Origin: an uncultured Eubacteriales bacterium
Lineage (GTDB): Bacteria; Bacillota; Clostridia; Peptostreptococcales; Anaerovoracaceae
Length of the DNA: 6,977 nt
Assembly (NCBI GenBank): GCA_905206455.1
Contig: CAJLHL010000103.1
Coordinates: forward strand, 1 to 6,977
Direction of reading: 5' to 3'
A program made the position numbers and the translations under genes. Positions 5,977 to 6,977 of this stretch are shown in pieces; within the stretch, counting starts at the first letter, position 1; every line of letters begins with the position of its first letter. The notes beneath the pieces were generated by a model. The model was given only the letters and a program-made list of their open reading frames with translations, was not told the DNA's origin and ran no database searches.

Positions 5977-6977
5977 ATGATAATCAATGGAGAACAACGG
6001 AAAGGACGAAGGGCTGTCATCGCAGCCCTTTCTGTGTGTCTTTTCATTATTTTAATCTTCGGAAGCCTGTGGGCCCGGACGTCGTTCAGCGGCCGGCAGA
6101 GTGAGGAAGCGGCGGTAAGCGTGGCTTCCGATGCCGCCGAAGCGATCAGCGTCAGCGCTGCTTCAGAGAAGTCCGAAGGCAGTTTCACGGCGGAACCCGT
6201 CGTCTCGGCGGAGACAGCGGTTCTCATCGACGCTGCCAGCGGCAAAGTTCTCTACGATAAGCGGAAGGACGCACACATGTATCCCGCCAGCACGACGAAG
6301 ATCATGACGGCGCTGATCGCGCTGGAAACCATGGATCCGGAAGAGTATACTACGGTATCGGAGAATGCGGTGCGTCAGGAAGGATCTTCGATTTACCTCA
6401 AGACCGATGAGAAAATCAGAATGAAAGATCTGCTCTACGGTATGATGCTGCGTTCCGGCAACGACGCCGCGGTGGCGGTGGCGGAAGCGGCAGGAGGGTC
6501 GGTGGAGGAATTCGCTGTGATGATGAACGAGAGAGCGTCAGCTCTCGGACTGCAGAATTCTCATTTTGTCAATCCTTCCGGACTTCAGGATGAAAACCAC
6601 TATTCCTCCGCTTATGATCTGGCTATGATTACGAGAGAAGCTTTCAAAAGCGATATTTTTCGTGAAATCGTAGGATCGAAAACTTATCAGGCGGAACGGG
6701 AGGGGACAGACTCCTATAAATATTTCTATAATAAAAATAAGACTGTTTTTCAATATGAGGATGCTACCGGCGTAAAAATCGGATATACCATAGCCGCCGG
6801 CCGGTGTCTTGTAGCTTCTGCGAAACGGGAGGGTACGGAACTCATCGCCGTAGTTCTCAACGATCACGACTGGTTTAACGACGCGTATAAACTGATGGAT
6901 TACGGTTTTGATCATTTTGAAACAGTGCGGATCGCCAGAGGCGAGGTACCTCTGACTACCGTAGCGGTCATGGAAGG
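5977..6977 (+). CDS. D-alanyl-D-alanine carboxypeptidase (low-molecular-mass PBP, peptidase S11), 3' end missing
   Basis: DacA/DacF-type enzymes remove the terminal D-Ala from peptidoglycan pentapeptides outside the membrane. The 333 complete codons seen begin after GGGAGGAA (5964-5971). Residues 1-12 are basic. A hydrophobic segment (about 13-32) serves as signal peptide or anchor, and an Ala/Ser/Glu-rich linker (about 40-75) precedes the catalytic domain, which starts around SAETAVLIDAASGKVLY. Active-site motifs are STTK at 105-108 (nucleophile Ser105, Lys108), SGN at 160-162 and, in place of the usual KTG, KIG at 267-269 in GVKIGYT. The fold continues through AGRCLVASAKREG and LIAVVLND, and the PBP5_C-like region is probably starting at the end of the window. 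The gene follows kdpE by 221 bp in the same direction; co-transcription is possible but unproven. The family is certain; the exact dac name is not. Confidence 0.93.
   Translation, partial: MIINGEQRKGRRAVIAALSVCLFIILIFGSLWARTSFSGRQSEEAAVSVASDAAEAISVSAASEKSEGSFTAEPVVSAETAVLIDAASGKVLYDKRKDAHMYPASTTKIMTALIALETMDPEEYTTVSENAVRQEGSSIYLKTDEKIRMKDLLYGMMLRSGNDAAVAVAEAAGGSVEEFAVMMNERASALGLQNSHFVNPSGLQDENHYSSAYDLAMITREAFKSDIFREIVGSKTYQAEREGTDSYKYFYNKNKTVFQYEDATGVKIGYTIAAGRCLVASAKREGTELIAVVLNDHDWFNDAYKLMDYGFDHFETVRIARGEVPLTTVAVME

Overview
The window reads as one potassium-homeostasis operon followed by the 5' part of a cell-wall peptidase gene, all on the + strand. Base composition is moderate and AGGAGG-type ribosome binding sites are strong. 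The transporter is a Ktr/Trk type resembling Bacillus KtrB, the KdpD has the full Usp + DUF4118 + GAF layout, and a low-molecular-mass D,D-carboxypeptidase follows. Together these suggest a Bacillota bacterium, most likely Clostridia-like. I cannot name a genus from sequence alone.

Layout. Positions 1-117 are a leader/promoter region. It holds a 17-bp match (19-35) to the KdpE operator known from the E. coli kdpFABC promoter, with a GATAAT -10-like hexamer at 77-82. Next come ktrB (148-1479, K+ channel-like transporter subunit), ktrA (1500-2147, cytosolic RCK gating subunit), an unrecognised 48-codon single-span membrane protein (2193-2339), kdpD (2344-5064, sensor kinase) and kdpE (5057-5755, response regulator, overlapping kdpD by 8 bp). 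After a 221-bp gap with inverted repeats but no convincing terminator, a D-alanyl-D-alanine carboxypeptidase (5977 to the window end, 3' end missing) begins.

How it may work together. KdpD/KdpE classically control the high-affinity KdpFABC pump, but no kdpFABC gene is present here. The two-component genes sit downstream of, and probably co-transcribed with, a Ktr transporter. The KdpE-type operator upstream of ktrB suggests that KdpE activates the Ktr genes and, through the same transcript, its own synthesis. The Usp domain of KdpD carries a near-match to the c-di-AMP motif described for Staphylococcus aureus KdpD, and KtrA-type RCK_C domains are known c-di-AMP receptors, so both transcription and transport may answer to that nucleotide. 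This regulatory model is inference; the gene identities are well supported by motifs.

The points most worth a second look are the KdpE-like box in front of ktrB, the small membrane protein between ktrA and kdpD, the c-di-AMP-like motif in KdpD, the K-I-G replacement of the K-T-G active-site motif in the carboxypeptidase, and the structured leader of that gene.
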